From: Leptasterias polaris
Taxonomy: Eukaryota; Echinodermata; Asteroidea; Forcipulatida; Asteriidae
Assembly: GCA_037783415.1 (NCBI GenBank)
Contig: JAZGTN010000149.1
Location: 1,178,001 to 1,242,000 of the forward strand
Direction of reading: 5' to 3'
Length of the DNA: 64,000 nucleotides
Shown: one piece after another, positions 21,642 to 35,118 of the stretch
Numbering within the stretch: the stretch's first letter is position 1
Layout: each line of letters starts with the position of its first letter
Notes under the pieces: generated by a model
Seen by the model: the letters and a program-made list of their open reading frames with translations, nothing else
Databases searched by the model: none
What the model was told of the DNA's origin: nothing
Made by a program: the position numbers and the translations under genes

Positions 21642-23450
21642 TCAAATGGTTTATAACTGAAAAGAAATTGAATATCGGTTGTGTAGTTCTTGAGATGTGG
21701 TCTCACTTCCGGTTGACCTGGAAGTAAAGGTCAACATGGGGTCATGGTTACCCAAGGCTAATCTGCAATGCCCAAGGAGTCTATAACTGAAAAAGTTTGA
21801 AAATCGGCTGTGTAACTCTTGAGATTTGGTCCCACTTCCGGTTGACCCATAGATAAAGGTCAACATGGGGTCACGGTTACCCAAGGCTAGTCCTCAATGC
21901 CCACGAGTCTATAACTGAAAACAGTTTGAAAATCGGTTGTAGTTCTTGAGATATGGTCCCACTTCCGGTTGACTCGTAGGTAGAGGTCAACATGGGGTCA
22001 AGGTTACCCAAGGCTAATCTTCAATGCCCTAGGAGTCTATAACTGAAAAAAGTTTGAAAATCGGCTGTGTAATTCTTGAGATATGGTCCCACTTCTGGTT
22101 GACCCATAGGTAAAGGTCAACATGGGGTCACGGTTACCCAAGGCTAACCTTCAATGCCCAAGGAGTCTATAACTGAAAAAAGTTTGAAAATCGGTTGTGT
22201 AATTCTTGAGATATGGTCCCACTTCCGGTTGACCCATAGGTAAAGGTCAACATGGGGTCACGGTTACCCAAGGCTAGTCTTCAATGCCCAACGAGTCTAT
22301 AACTGAAAACAGTTTGGAAATCGGTTGTGTAATTCTTGAGATATGGTCCCACTTCCGGTTGACCCGTAGGTAATGGTAAACATGGGGTCACGGTTACCCA
22401 AGGCTAATCTTCAATGCCCAAGGAGTCTATAACTAAAAACAGTTTGAAAATCGGTTGTGTAATTCTTGAGATATGGTCCCACTTCCGGTTGACCTTTAGG
22501 TAAAGGTCAACATGGGGTCACGGTTACCCAAGGCTAATCTGCAATGCCCAATGAGTTTATAACTAAAAACAGTTTGAAGATCGGTTGTGTAATTCTTGAG
22601 ATATTGTCCCACTTCATGTTGACCCGGAAGTAAAGGTCAACATGGGGTCACGGTTACCCAAGGTTGATATACAATGGCCAAGGAGTCTATAACTGAAACA
22701 ATTTTGAAAATCAGTTGTGTAGTTCTGGAGATATGGTTCCACTTCCGGTTGACCCAGAGGTAAAGGTCAACATGGGGTCACGGTTACCCAATTAAGGCTT
22801 ATCTGCAATGCCCAAGGAGTCTATAACTGAACAAAGTTTGAAAATTGGTTATGTAGTTCTTGAGATATTGTCCCACTTCATGTTGACCCGGAAGTAAAGG
22901 TCAACATGGGGTCACGGTTACCCAAAGCTAATCTCCAATGCCCAAGGAGTCTATAACTAAAAACAGTTTGAAAAACGGTTGTGTAGTTCTTGAGATATGG
23001 TCCCACTTCAGGTTGACCCGGAAGTAAAGGTCAACATGGGGTCACGGTTACCCAAGGTTGATATACAATGGCCAAGGAGTCTATAACTGAAACAATTTTG
23101 AAAATCAGTTGTGTAGTTCTTGAGATATGGTCCCACTTCCGGTTGACCCAGAGGTAAAGGTCAACATGGGGTCACGGTTACCCAAGGCTTATCTGCAATG
23201 CCCAAGGAGTCTATAACTGAACAAAGTTTGAAAATTGGTTATGTAGTTCTTGAGATATTGTCCCACTTCATGTTGACCCGGAAGTAAAGGTCAACATGGG
23301 GTCACGGTTACCCAAGGCTTATCTGCAATGCCCAATGAGTCTATAACTGAACAAAGTTTGAAAATCGGTTATGTAGTTCTTGAGATATGGTCCCACTTCA
23401 GGTTGACCCGGAAGTAAAGGTCAACATGGGTTCACGGTTACCCAAGGCTT
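21642..23450 (+). repeat. 130-bp minisatellite block, about 14 copies
   Basis: The right half (about 22560-23440) shows groups of copies alternating ACTTCATGTTGACCC and ACTTCCGGTTGACCC, so one arm of the ETS-type pair is lost in a subset that spread together. An insertion of ATTA occurs near 22791. Confidence 0.95.
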
Positions 23451-26222
23451 TTCGAGATACAGTGATCTCAAGATTGGCTAATTAAATATTCACCTCACTG
23501 TAAATGGGCAAAGTAATTCAGAATAATAAAAAAAATTACATTGAGAGTTAAGCTTCAATTTGATAGAGGATCTAACTCTTTCATATTTGTACGCTTTAGG
23601 ATATTAGGTCACATGCAAGGTTGTGTAAACGGGTTTTTTTACTTGAAATTTTGTTCATGAAACTGCTGTTACACGGGTCACAAACTGTTTCAGAAACGGT
23701 ATGTTGACCAAAAATAACCGTGAATGCTCAGGCTTATACATAAGCCTGTGACGGTTACACGGTTAAGTGACAGATCTTACGGTTAAACGTTTACATTTAT
23801 TTGTACGGTTCGGATAAACGTTGAAAAAATCACTTAAAAAGTGCCGCGTAATGCTGACCATAATAACTGTGATCACGATTTTCACAGCACAATATCCCAT
23901 AAAACACACACACATATCATTCCCAATTTACAGACTCATAGTCTTTCTTATTTCATTACATCTGTGCGTGTAGCAATATTTGTGAGAAACATTGCACGCT
24001 AGGGGGCGTTCCACAACAATTCGTGAATGCGCAGGCTTATACGTAAGCCTGTGACGGTTACATGGTTAAGTGACAGATCTTATGGTTAAACGTTTACATT
24101 TATTTGTACGGTTCGGATAAACGTTGAAAAAATCACTTAAAAAGTGCCGCGTAATGCTGACCATAATCCTGTGATCACGATTTTCACAGCACAATATCCC
24201 ATAAAACACACACACATATCATTCCCAATTTACAGACTCATAGTCTTTGTTATTTCATTACATCTGTGCGTGTAGCAATATTTGTGAGAAACATTGCACG
24301 CTAGGGGGCGTTGCACAACAATTCGTGAATGCGCAGGCTTATACGTAAGCCTGTGACGGTTACACGGTTAAGTGACAGATCTTACGGTTAAACGTTCACA
24401 TTTGTACGGTTCGGATAAACGTTGAAAAAGTCACTTGAAAAGTGCTGCGAAATGCTGACCATAATAATTGCCACACACACCTATATCGTTTCCAATACTT
24501 TGTGTGCGGCATTAGTTGCAAGAAACATTGAACGCTAGAGGGCGTTCCACAACAAATCGATTGCACGGTTACCCGGTTAACCAAACGATAATCCTGTTAA
24601 ACGTTTAAATGTTTACGTTTACGTTTAAATGCTGAGGCTTGCCTTTGTAAGCCTGCCTGTGACGGTCAGACGGTTAACCCTCTGATCAACCGGGTTGAAC
24701 ATCTACATTATTACGGTTCGGATAAATGTTGAAAAATCAGCCTCAAAAAGTGTCGCGAAATTTTGACCATAATAAATGTGAACGGTTACACATGTAACTG
24801 ACCGTTTCAGAAATGATTACGAGTTTACTAAAAAATAACTGTAAATGCATGTAAACAAAATGATGTTGTATTTAAATCGTAATCGTAACAATTTTTCTAC
24901 CCTGAAATGCCAATCGAGTATGTTATATTTGTTTAGGCTAAAACAGTAAATTCATATGGGATACGATTGTATTGTAATTTTGTCTCTTCCACAACCCCAA
25001 ATCCAACACTGACCGTTTAGCCATGAAAAACGATTTTCTCTTTACCACTCCTTTCCTCAATCAGCTTTTTATTGCCTTATTGCAAGGGCCATCAAGTTTT
25101 GTAACTGATACATCGCGGTTTCCTGAAGTAATGCCTTTGCACAAGAAATGTTAAACATATCGTTTTCCCGGCGAACGGGACCTAAGCGCATACAAGTTTG
25201 CCACCCCAAACCATGGACAAGAACACGGCACTCAGATTCTTTACGTCCACGGTGAAATCTGAATAACTATCTGACTACACGACGACGACGCTGCGCTGAT
25301 GATAGCAAGACAAATTCTTTTTGATTCTTGTGAATGAACGTTGACTTGTGTCAGTCGGCGACAGGAATGACGACTCTATGTATATTCTACATAAACGTCT
25401 ACAACACGGGTCATAAATGGGTTTAGGGCTTGAACGAATCTAGGAAACCCTAGAAAGATTGAGGGCGCTATACGAGTTTAACGGTGCGGGTTTTTTTACT
25501 AAAAAAAAATTGGGAAAAAATTACTTTGTCGTTAATAAACACATATCAAATTCAAGTCAGAGTACCCATGGCGTTCAATTTGCCTGATAATTTTTTTTTT
25601 TTTTTCTACTGACAATGTTTTAATAAGTTTTGATGCTTTTAAACTGATCGTCTATAAAACCTTTCTTGTTTTAAGAAACATTTGTGAATCCAGGGCGTTA
25701 AAGTTGAGCTTAATTGAAAAAAACTGTGTTTCTAGAAGTCGGATTTGTTTTCACTATCTCTATGTGTTTTGTACACGGGCGAAAATGCGCAATAAATGAC
25801 GTCATTGTGACGTCGTTCCACATTTTAGGCCGAAAAGCACATCTACAGTACCCAAGAAGTCTAAAACTGAAAAAAGTTTGACGATCGGTCGTCTACTTTT
25901 TGAGATAGAGTGCTCTAAAGTCTGGCTAATTAAATATTCACCTCGCTGTAAAGTGGTTAATTAATTAAGAATTTTAACATTTTTTACATTTAGAGTTAAG
26001 TTTATGTTCTAAGCTTCAATTTGATATATGATTTAACTCTTTCGTATTTGCGCTCTAGGATATTAGGCTTAAAGAAAAAAACGTGTGCAAATGCTATGGG
26101 ATTTGAGTGGAAACAAAGAATAATAATAAAAACTAGACTTGAGGTGTTTGTGTACAAACACGAAGCTGTTCCGGTTTTCTGATTCATAAACAAAATTTAA
26201 CCCTTGTCTAACATTTACTGCT
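21642..26222 (+). repeat. Macrosatellite unit 5
   Basis: The unit has the joint-longest minisatellite block (21642-23450), then stems at 23729-23748, 24032-24051 and 24334-24353 (three sub-repeats), and ATGACGTCAT at 25796-25805. One extra A near 25730 shifts the frame that is open in other units. The T-run near 25590 is expanded. Confidence 0.85.
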
Positions 26223-27095
26223 CAAATGGTTTATAACTGAAAAGAAATTGAATATCGGTTGTGTAGTTCTTGAGATGTGGTCTCACTTCCGGTTGACCTG
26301 GAAGTAAAGGTCAACATGGGGTCATGGTTACCCAAGGCTAATCTGCTATGCCCAAGGAGTCTATAACTGAAAAAAGTTTGAAAATCGGCTGTGTAACTCT
26401 TGAGATATGGTCCCACTTCCGGTTGACCCATAGGTAAAGGTCAATATGGGGTCACGGTTACCCAAGGCTAGTCTTCAATGCCCCACGAGTCTATAACTGA
26501 AAACAGTTTGAAAATTGGTTGTGTAGTTCTTGAGATATGGTCTTACTTCCGGTTGACTTGGAAGTAAAGGTCAACATGCGGTCACGGTTATCAAGTTTGA
26601 TCTACAATGCCCAAGGAGTTTATAACTGAAAAAAGTTTGAAAATCGGTTGTGTAATTCTTGAGATATGGTCCTACTTCCGGTTGACCCGGAAGTAAAGGT
26701 CAACATGGGGTCACGGTTACCAAGGCTAATATCCCATGGCCAAGGAGTCTAGAACTGAAAAATGTTTTTAAATCGGCTGTGTAGTTCTTGAAATATGGTC
26801 CCACTTCCGGTTGACCCGGAGGTAAAGGTCAACATGGGGTCACGGTTACCCAAGGCTTATCTGCAATGCCCAAGGAGTCTATAACTGAAAAAAGTTTGAA
26901 AATCGGTTATGTAGTTCTTGAGATATGGTCCCACTTCAGGTTGACCCGGAAGTAATTGTTTACATGAGGTCACGGTTATCCAAGGTTGATCTACAATGCC
27001 CAAGGAGTCTATAACTACAAACAGTTTGAAAAACGATTGTGTAGTTCTTGAGATATGGTCCCACTTCCGGTTGACCCGGAAGTAAAGGTCAACAT
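26223..27095 (+). repeat. 130-bp minisatellite block, about 6.7 copies, ended by the LINE
   Basis: The block stops inside AAAGGTCAACAT at the LINE insertion and resumes at 28106 with AACATGGGTCACGG, running to about 28130. Confidence 0.9.
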
Positions 27096-28105
27096 CTATT
27101 TGTCATTTGATGCAACACAACAAGACGCCAATTATTGTATTAAACGTATTGAAGCATGTGTTGAAGAAATCCGTCAGTGGATGAAAAATAATTACCTCAA
27201 ACTTAATGATAACAAGACTGAGTTCATCCTCATTGGCTCTAAACAGAAACTCAATAAGATCACTACCTCACATATTACAATTGGGAACTCAACCATTGCT
27301 TCTGTTCAATCTGTGCGCAATCTTGGTGTCGTCATGGATAACACCATGACTCTGGACTCACATATCTCTTCAATTGTAAAATCATCTTCTTACCAGATCA
27401 GAAACTTGGGTAGAATTCGTAAATATCTCACTCCACAATCTGCTGAACAATTAGTACACGCCTATGTCACTTCTCGTCTAGACATAGGAAATTCCCTTCT
27501 TTTCGGACTTTCAAAATCACAGGTTCATCGTCTTCAGTTGAGACAAAACATGGCTGCTCGTCTTGTCACTTGCACCAAACTGTCCATGCACATAACTCCT
27601 GTCCTTTGTGAGTTACACTGGCTACCCGTTCATCTTAGGATCCAGTTTAAGCTGTTGCTTCTCACTTACCGTGCTGTCAATGATCAAGCACCACCATACA
27701 TCTCTGATCTACTTGAATTATATAATCCACCCCGGTCTGGTTTGCGATCAGCTGCTAAATTACTCTTGGTTGTGCCTAAATCATCTAGGTCCTGGGGCGA
27801 CAGAGCTTTCTCTATCGCAGCTCCCCGGTTATGGAACGCAATTCCCTACAATATTCGTACTTCTCCATCACTTGAGACATTCAAAAACAGGTTAAAAACA
27901 CATCTCATGCAAAGCACTTATGGTCGGGATCATATGTAAATGCTTATTTCAGTTTTTCCATTTGTAAATCATGATTGCATCCTGTTACTATTATGTACTT
28001 GTGTACGTTGCTTTTGTTTTTATGACCATGTTGCTCTGTTTGCGCCATGAGCGTTTTTTTGCGGATTTGTGCGCGTTATAAATGTTCTATATTATTATTA
28101 TTATT
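27096..28105 (+). mobile_element. 5'-truncated L2/CR1-type non-LTR retrotransposon
   Basis: About 1,010 bp of foreign sequence is flanked by AACAT on both sides (27091-27095 and 28106-28110), a likely 5-bp target duplication. The 3' end is a run of ATT repeats after TGTTCTATATTATT, and the 5' end is cut within the reverse transcriptase gene. This is the expected result of incomplete target-primed reverse transcription. Confidence 0.85.
27097..27939 (+). pseudogene. C-terminal reverse transcriptase fragment of the L2/CR1-type LINE
   Basis: The frame begins at YLSFDATQQ, which in complete elements lies just after the YADD catalytic motif, and runs to TAA at 27937-27939. It keeps the RT thumb region (KLNDNKTEFILIGS) and the typical C-terminal domain (LHWLPVHLRIQFKLLLLTYR, then LRSAAKLLLVVP, RLWNAIPYNIR, FKNRLKTHLM). 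Endonuclease, fingers and palm are missing, so it cannot be active. The frame is otherwise uninterrupted, which points to a young insertion. An upstream ATG-like extension (from 27055) comes from minisatellite and is not part of the protein. Confidence 0.9.
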
Positions 28106-30332
28106 AACATGGGTCACGGTTACCCAAGGCTTTTCGAGATACAGTGATCTCAAGATTGGCTAATTAAATATTCACCTGACTGTAAATGGGCAAATTAATT
28201 CAGAATAATAAAAAAAAATTCATTGAGAGTTAAGCTCATGTACTAAGCTTCAATTTGATATAGGATCTAACTCTTTCATCATATTCGTACGCTTTAGGAT
28301 ATTAGGTCACATGCAAGGTTGTGTAAACAGGTTTTTTTACTTAAAATTTTGTTCATGAAACTGCTGTTACACGGGTCACCAACTGTTTCAGAAATGGTAT
28401 GTTGACCAAAAATAACCGTGAATGCTCAGGCTTATACATAAGCCTGTGACGGTTACACGGTTAAGTGACAGATCTTACGGTTAAACGTTCACATTTGTAC
28501 GGTTCGGGTAAACGTTGAAAAAATCACTTGAAAAGTGCTGCGAAATGCTGACCATAATAATTGCCAAACACACCTATATCGTTTCCAATTTACAGGCTTA
28601 ATTCTTTGTTATTTCATTACTTTGCGTGCGGCATTAGTTGAAAGAAACATTGAACGCTAGAGGGCGTTCCACAACAAATCGATTGCACGGTTACCCGGTT
28701 AACCAAATGATAATCCTGTTAAACGTTTAAATGTTTACGTTTACATTTAAATGCCGAGGCTTTGTAAGCCTGCCTGTGACGGTCACACGGTTAACCATCC
28801 GATCAACCTGTTGAACATCTACATTTTACGGTTCGGATAAATGTTGAAAAATCATCCTCAAAAGTGTCGCGAAATTTTGACCATAATAAATGTGAACGGT
28901 TACACATGTAACTGATCGTTTCAGAAATGATTACGAGTTGACTCAAAAATAACTGTAAATGCATGTAAACAAAATGATGTATTTAATTCGTAATCGTAAC
29001 AATTTTTCTACCCTGAAATGCCAATCGAGTATGTTATATTTGTTTAGGCTAAAACAGTAAATTCATATGGGATACGATTGTATTGTAATTTTGTCTCTTC
29101 CACAACCCCAAATCCAACACTGACCGTTTAGTCATGAAAAACGATTTTCTCTTTACCACTCCTTTCCTCAATCAGCTTTTTATTGCCTTATTGCAAGGGC
29201 CATCAAGTTTTGTAATTGATACATCGCGGTTTCCTGAAGTAATGCCTTTGCACAAGAAATGTTAAACATATCGTTTTCCCGGCGAACGGGACCTAAGCGC
29301 ATACAAGTTTGCTACCCCAAACCAAGGACAAGAACACGGCACTCATATTCTTTACGTCCACGGTGAAATCTGAATAACTATCTGAGTTCTGACTACACGA
29401 CGACGACGCTGCGCTGATAGCAAGACAAATTCTTTTCGATTCTTGTGAATGAACGTAGACTTGTGTCCGTCGGCGACAGGAATGATGATTCTATGTATAT
29501 TCTACATAAACGTCTACAACACGGGTCATAAATGGGTTTAGGGCTTGAACGAATCTAGGAAACCTTAGAAAGATTGAGGGCGCTATACGAGTTTAACGGT
29601 GCGTTTTTTTAAACTTAAAAACAAATGAAAAAAAAATACTTTGTCGTTAATAAACACATATCAAATTCAAGTCAGAGTACCCATGGCGTTCAATTTGCCT
29701 GATAATTTTGGGTTTTTTTTCTACTGACAATGTTTTAATAAGTTTTGATGCTTTTAAACTGATCGTCTATAAAACCTTTCTTGTTTTAAGAAACATTTGT
29801 GAATCCAGGACGTTAAAGTTGAGCTTAATTGAAAAAACTGTGTTTCTAGAAGTCGGATTTGTTTTCACTGTCTCCATGTGTTTTGTACACGGGCGAAAAT
29901 GCGCAATAAATGACGTCATTGTGACGTCGTTCCACATTTTAGGCCGAAAAGCACATCTACAGTACCCAAGAAGTCTAAAACTGAAAAAAGTTTGACGATC
30001 GGTCGTCTACTTTTTGAGATACAGTGCTCTAAAGTCTGGCTAATTAAATATTCACCTCGCTGTAAAGTGGCTAATTAATTAAGAATTTTAACATTTTTTA
30101 CATTTAGAGTTAAGTTTATGTTCTAAGCTTCAATTTGATATATGATTTAACTCTTTCGTATTTGCGCTCTAGGATATTAGGCTTAAAGAAAAAACGTGTG
30201 CAAATGCTATGGGATTTGAGTGGAAACAAAGAATAATAATAACTAGACTTGAGGTGTTTGTGTACAAACACGAAGCTGTTCCGGTTTTCTGATTCATAAA
30301 CAAAATTTAACCCTTGTCTAACATTTACTGCT

Positions 30333-32150
30333 CAAATGGTTTATAACTGAAAAGAAATTGAATATCGGTTGTGTAGTTCTTGAGATGTGGTCTCACTTCC
30401 GGTTGACCTGGAAGTAAAGGTCAACATGGGGTCATGGTTACCCAAGGCTAATCTGCAATGCCTAAGGAGTCTATAACTGAAAACAATTTGAAAATCGGCT
30501 GTGTAACTCTTGAGATATGGTCCCACTTCCGGTTGACCCATAGGTAAAGGTCAACATGGGGTCACGGTTACCCAAGGCTAGTCTTCAATGCCCCACGAGT
30601 CTATAACTGAAAACAGTTTGAAAATCGGTTGTGTAATTCTTGAGATATGGTCCCACTTCCGGTTGACCCGGAAGTAAAGGTCAACATGGGGTCACGGTTA
30701 CCAAGGCTAATCTTCAATGCCCAAGGAGTCTATAACTGAAAAAAGTTTGAAAATCGGTTGTGTAATTCTTGAGATATGGTCCCACTTCCGGTTGACCCTT
30801 AGGTAAAGGTCAACATGGGGTCACGGTTACCCAAGGCTAACCTTCAATGCCCTAGGAGTCTATAACTGAAAAAAGTTTGAAAATCGGCTGTGTAACTCTT
30901 GAAATATGGTCTCACTTCCGGTTGACCCGTAGGTAAAGGTCAACATGGGGTCACGGTTACCCAAGGCTAATCTGCAATGCCCAAGGAGTCTATAACTGAA
31001 AACAGTTTGAACATCAGTTGTGTAATTCTTGAGATATGGTCCCACTTCCGGTTGACCTGGAAGTAAAGGTCAACATGGGGTCATGGTTACCCAAGGCTAA
31101 TATCCCATGCCCAAGGAGTCTAGAACTGAAAAAAGTTTTAAAATCGGCTGTGTAGTTCTTGAGATATGGTCCCACTTCCGGTTGACCCGGAAGTAAAGGT
31201 CAGCATGGGGTCACGGTTACCCAAGGCTAATTTCCAATGACCAAGGAGTCTATAACTGAAAAAAGTTTGAAAATCGGCTGTGTAACTCTTGAGATATGGT
31301 CCCACTTCCGGTCCCACTTCCGGTTGACCTATAGTTAAAGGTCAACATGGGGTCACGGTTACCCAAGGCTAGTCTTCAATGCCCACAAGTCTATAACTGA
31401 AAACAGTTTGAAAATCGGTTGTGTAAATCTTGAGATATGGTCCCACTTCCGGTTGACCCGTAGGTAAAGGTCAACATGGGGTCACGGTTACCCAAGGCTA
31501 ATCTTCAATGCCCAAGGAGTCTATAACTGAAAAAAGTTTGAAAATCGGTTGTGTAATTCTTGAGATATGGTCCCACTTCCGGTTGACCCTTAGGTAAAGG
31601 TCAACATGGGGTCACGGTTACCCAAGGCTAACCTTCAATGCCCTAGGAGTCTATAACTGAAAAAAGTTTGAAAATCGGCTGTGTAATTCTTGAAATATGG
31701 TCCCACTTCCGGTTGACCCGTAGGTAAAGGTCAACATGGGGTCACGGTTACCCAAGGCTAATCTGCAATGCCCAAGGAGTCTATAACTGAAAACAGTTTG
31801 AAAATCAGTTGTGTAATTCTTGAGATATGGTCCCACTTCCGGTTGACCTGGAAGTAAAGGTCAACATGGGGTCATGGTTACCCAAGGCTAATATCCCATG
31901 CCCAAGGAGTCTAGAACTGAAAAAAGTTTTAAAATCGGCTGTGTAGTTCTTGAGATATGGTCCCACTTCCGGTTGACCCGGAAGTAAAGGTCAGCATGGG
32001 GTCACGGTTACCCAAGGCTAATTTCCAATGCCCAAGGAGTCTATAACTGAACAAAGTTTGAAAATCGGTTGTGTAGTTCTTTAGATATGGTCCCACTTCC
32101 GGTTGACCCATAGGTAAAGGTCAACATGGGGTCACGGTTACCCAAGGCTT
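30333..32150 (+). repeat. 130-bp minisatellite block, about 14 copies
   Basis: The run of variants at about 30730-31230 is nearly repeated at about 31500-32010, a multi-copy duplication. One copy near 31300 has GTCCCACTTCCG doubled. The final copies match the end of unit 2 (GTTCTTTAGATATGG). Confidence 0.95.
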
Positions 32151-33487
32151 TTCGAGATACAGTGATCTCAAGATTGGCTAATTAAATATTCACCTCACTG
32201 TAAATGGGCAAATCAATTAAGAATAAAAAAAAATATTACATTGAGAGTTAAGTTCAAGTACTAAGCTTCAATTTGATATAGGACCTAACTCTTTCATATT
32301 TGTATGCTTTAGGATAATAGGTCACATGCAAGGTTGTGTAAACAGGTTTTTTTACTTGAAATTTTGTTTATGAAACTGCTGTTACACGGGTCACCAACTG
32401 TTTCAGAAACGGTATGTTGACCAAAAATAACCGTGAATGCTCAGGCTTATACATAAGCCTGTGACGGTTACACGGTTAAGAGACAGATCTTACGGTTAAA
32501 CGTTTACATTTATTTGTACGGTTCGAATAAACGTTGAAAAAATCATATAAAAAGTGCCGCGTAATGCTGACCATAATAATTGCCAAACACACCTATATCG
32601 TTTCCAATTTACACCTATATCGTTTCCAATTTACACCTATATCGTTTCTGTGATTACGGTTTTCACAGCACAATATCCCATAAAACACACACACAAATCA
32701 TTCCAATTTACAGACTCGTAGTCTTTGTTATTTCATTACATCTGTGCATGTAGCAATATTTGTGAGAAACATTGCACGCTAGGGGGCGTTCCACAAAAAT
32801 TCGTGAATGCGCAGGCTATACGTAAGCCTGTGACGGTTACACGATTAAGTGACAGATCTTACGGTTAAACGTTCACATTTGTACGGTTCGGATAAACGTT
32901 GAAAAATTCACTTGAAAAGTGCTGCAAAATGCTGACCATAATAATTGCCACACACACCCAATACTTTGTGTGCGGCATTAGTTGCAAGAAACATTGAACG
33001 CTAGAGGGCGTTCCACAACAATTCATAAATGCGCAGGCTTATACGTAAGCCTGTGACGGTTACACGGTTAAGTGACAGATCTTACGGCTAAACGTTCACA
33101 TTTGTACGGTTCGGATAAACGTTGAAAAATTCACTTGAAAAGTGCTGCGAAATGCTGACCATAATAATTGCCAAACACACCTATATCGTTTCCAATTTAC
33201 AGGTTTAATTCTTTGTTATTTCATTACTTTGCGTGTGGCATTAGTTGAAAGAAACATTGAACGCTAGAGGGCGTTCCACAACAAATCGATTGCACAGTTA
33301 CCCGGTTAACCAAACAATAATCCTGTTAAACGTTTAAATGTTTACGTTTACATTTAAATGCTGAGGCTTTGTAAGCCTGCCTGTGACGGTCACACGGTTA
33401 ACCATCCAATCAACCGGTTGAACATCTACATTATTACGGTTCGGATAAATGTTGAAAAATCATCTTCAAAAAGTGTCGCGAAATTTT

Positions 33488-33529
33488 GACCATAATAAAT
33501 GTGAACAACCGTTCACATTTATTATGGTC
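33488..33529. repeat. Perfect palindrome, 19-bp arms, AACC loop
   Basis: Identical to 12813-12854. It marks units 2 and 7 as one lineage. Confidence 0.95.
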
Positions 33530-34844
33530 GTTTCAGAAATTATTACGAGTTTACTAAAAATTAACTGTAAATGCATGTAAACAAAAATGATGTTGTATTT
33601 AATTCGTAATCGTAAAAATTGTTCTACCCTGAAATGCCAATCGAGTATGTTATATTTGTTTAGGCTAAAACAGTCAATTCATATGGGATACGATTGTATT
33701 GTAATTTTGTCTCTTCCACAACCCCAAATCCAACACTGACCGTTTAGCCATGAAAATCGATTTTCTCTTTACCACTCCTTTCCTCAATCAGCTTTTTATT
33801 GCCTTATTGCAAGGGCCATCAAGTTTTGTAACTGATACATCGCGGTTTCCTGAAGTAATGCCTTTGCACAAGAAATGTTAAACATATCGTTTTCCCGGCG
33901 AACGGGACCTAAGCGCATACAAGTTTGCCACCCCAAATTATGGACAAGAACACGGCACTCGTATTCTTTACGTCCACGGTGAAATCTGAATAACTATCTG
34001 ACTACACGACGATCGACGACGCTGCGCTGATAGCAAGACAAATTCTTTTCGATTCTTGTGAATGAACGTTGACTTGTGTCAGTCGGCGACAGGAATGATG
34101 ACTCTATGTATATTCTACATAAACGTCTCCAACACGGGTCATAAATGGGTTTAGGGCTTGAACGAATCTAGGAAACCCTAGAAAGATTGAGGGCGCTATA
34201 CGAGTTTAACGGTTCGTATTTTTTTACTTAAAATAAAACGGAAAAAATTTACTCTGTCGTTAATAAACACATATCAAATTCAAGTCAGAGTACCCATGGC
34301 GTTCAATTTGCCTGATAATTTTGGTTTTTTTTCCTATTGACAATGTTTTAATAAGTTTTGATGCTTTTAAACTGATCGTCTATAAAACCTTTCTTGTTTT
34401 AAGAAACATTTGTGAATCCAGGACGTTAAAGTTGAGCTTAATTGAAAAAACTGTGTTTCTAGAAGTCGGATTTGTTTTCACTATCTCCATTTGTTTTGTA
34501 CACGGGCGAAAACGCGCAATAAATGACGTCATTGTGACGTCGTTCCACATTTTAGGCCGAAAAGCACATCTACAGTACCCAAGAAGTCTAAAACTGAAAA
34601 AAGTTTGACGATCGGTCGTCTACTTTTTGAGATAGAGTGCTCTAAAGTCTGGCTAATTAAATATTCACCTCGCTGTAAAGTGGCTAATTAATTAAGAATT
34701 TTAACATTTTTTACATTTAGAGTTAAGTTTATGTTCTAAGCTTCAATTTGATATATGTTTTAACTCTTTCGTATTTGCGCTCTAGGATATTAGGCTTAAA
34801 GAAAAAAACGTGTGCAAATGCTATGGGATTTGAGTGGAAACAAA

Positions 34845-34846
<2 letters not shown>

Positions 34847-34883
<37 letters not shown>

Positions 34884-35050
34884 TAATAAAAATCCCAACG
34901 AAAACAATAGCTGTTCCGACCTATGTCGGAACAGCTAATAAGAATCTCGACGAAAACAATAGCTGTTCCGACAGCTACGTCGGAACAGCTAATAATAATA
35001 ATCTCGACGAAAACAATAGCTGTTCCGACAGCTAGGTCGGAACAGCTAAT
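34847..35050 (+). repeat. AAT microsatellite with three hairpin repeats
   Basis: The loops are CTAT, AGCTAC and AGCTAG between AGCTGTTCCGAC / GTCGGAACAGCT arms. The CTAT-type first copy matches the first copy at 17933. Confidence 0.9.
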
Positions 35051-35118
35051 AATAAAAACTAGACATTAGGTGTTTGTGAACAAACACAAAGCTGTTCCGT
35101 GTATTATTGTTTCGCTCA

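Larger units (their letters stand above)
26223..30332 (+). repeat. Macrosatellite unit 6, carrying an L2/CR1-type LINE
   Basis: The minisatellite is split by the LINE at 27096-28105 and only one hairpin sub-repeat (28437-28456) is present before the conserved body. ATGACGTCAT is at 29910-29919. The start of the block matches unit 3 copy by copy. Confidence 0.85.
30333..35118 (+). repeat. Macrosatellite unit 7
   Basis: The unit has a minisatellite at 30333-32150 and sub-repeats with stems at 32442-32461, near 32812 (one base lost, GCAGGCTATACG) and 33034-33053. The palindrome is at 33488-33529 and ATGACGTCAT at 34523-34532. An expanded AAT tract ends the unit with three hairpins (34909-34936, 34961-34990, 35018-35047). 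Its variants match unit 2. Confidence 0.85.

Noticed and set aside
27055..27096. Start of the LINE frame within the minisatellite
   Set aside because: The first codons are minisatellite sequence fused by the insertion; the element's own sequence starts at 27096.
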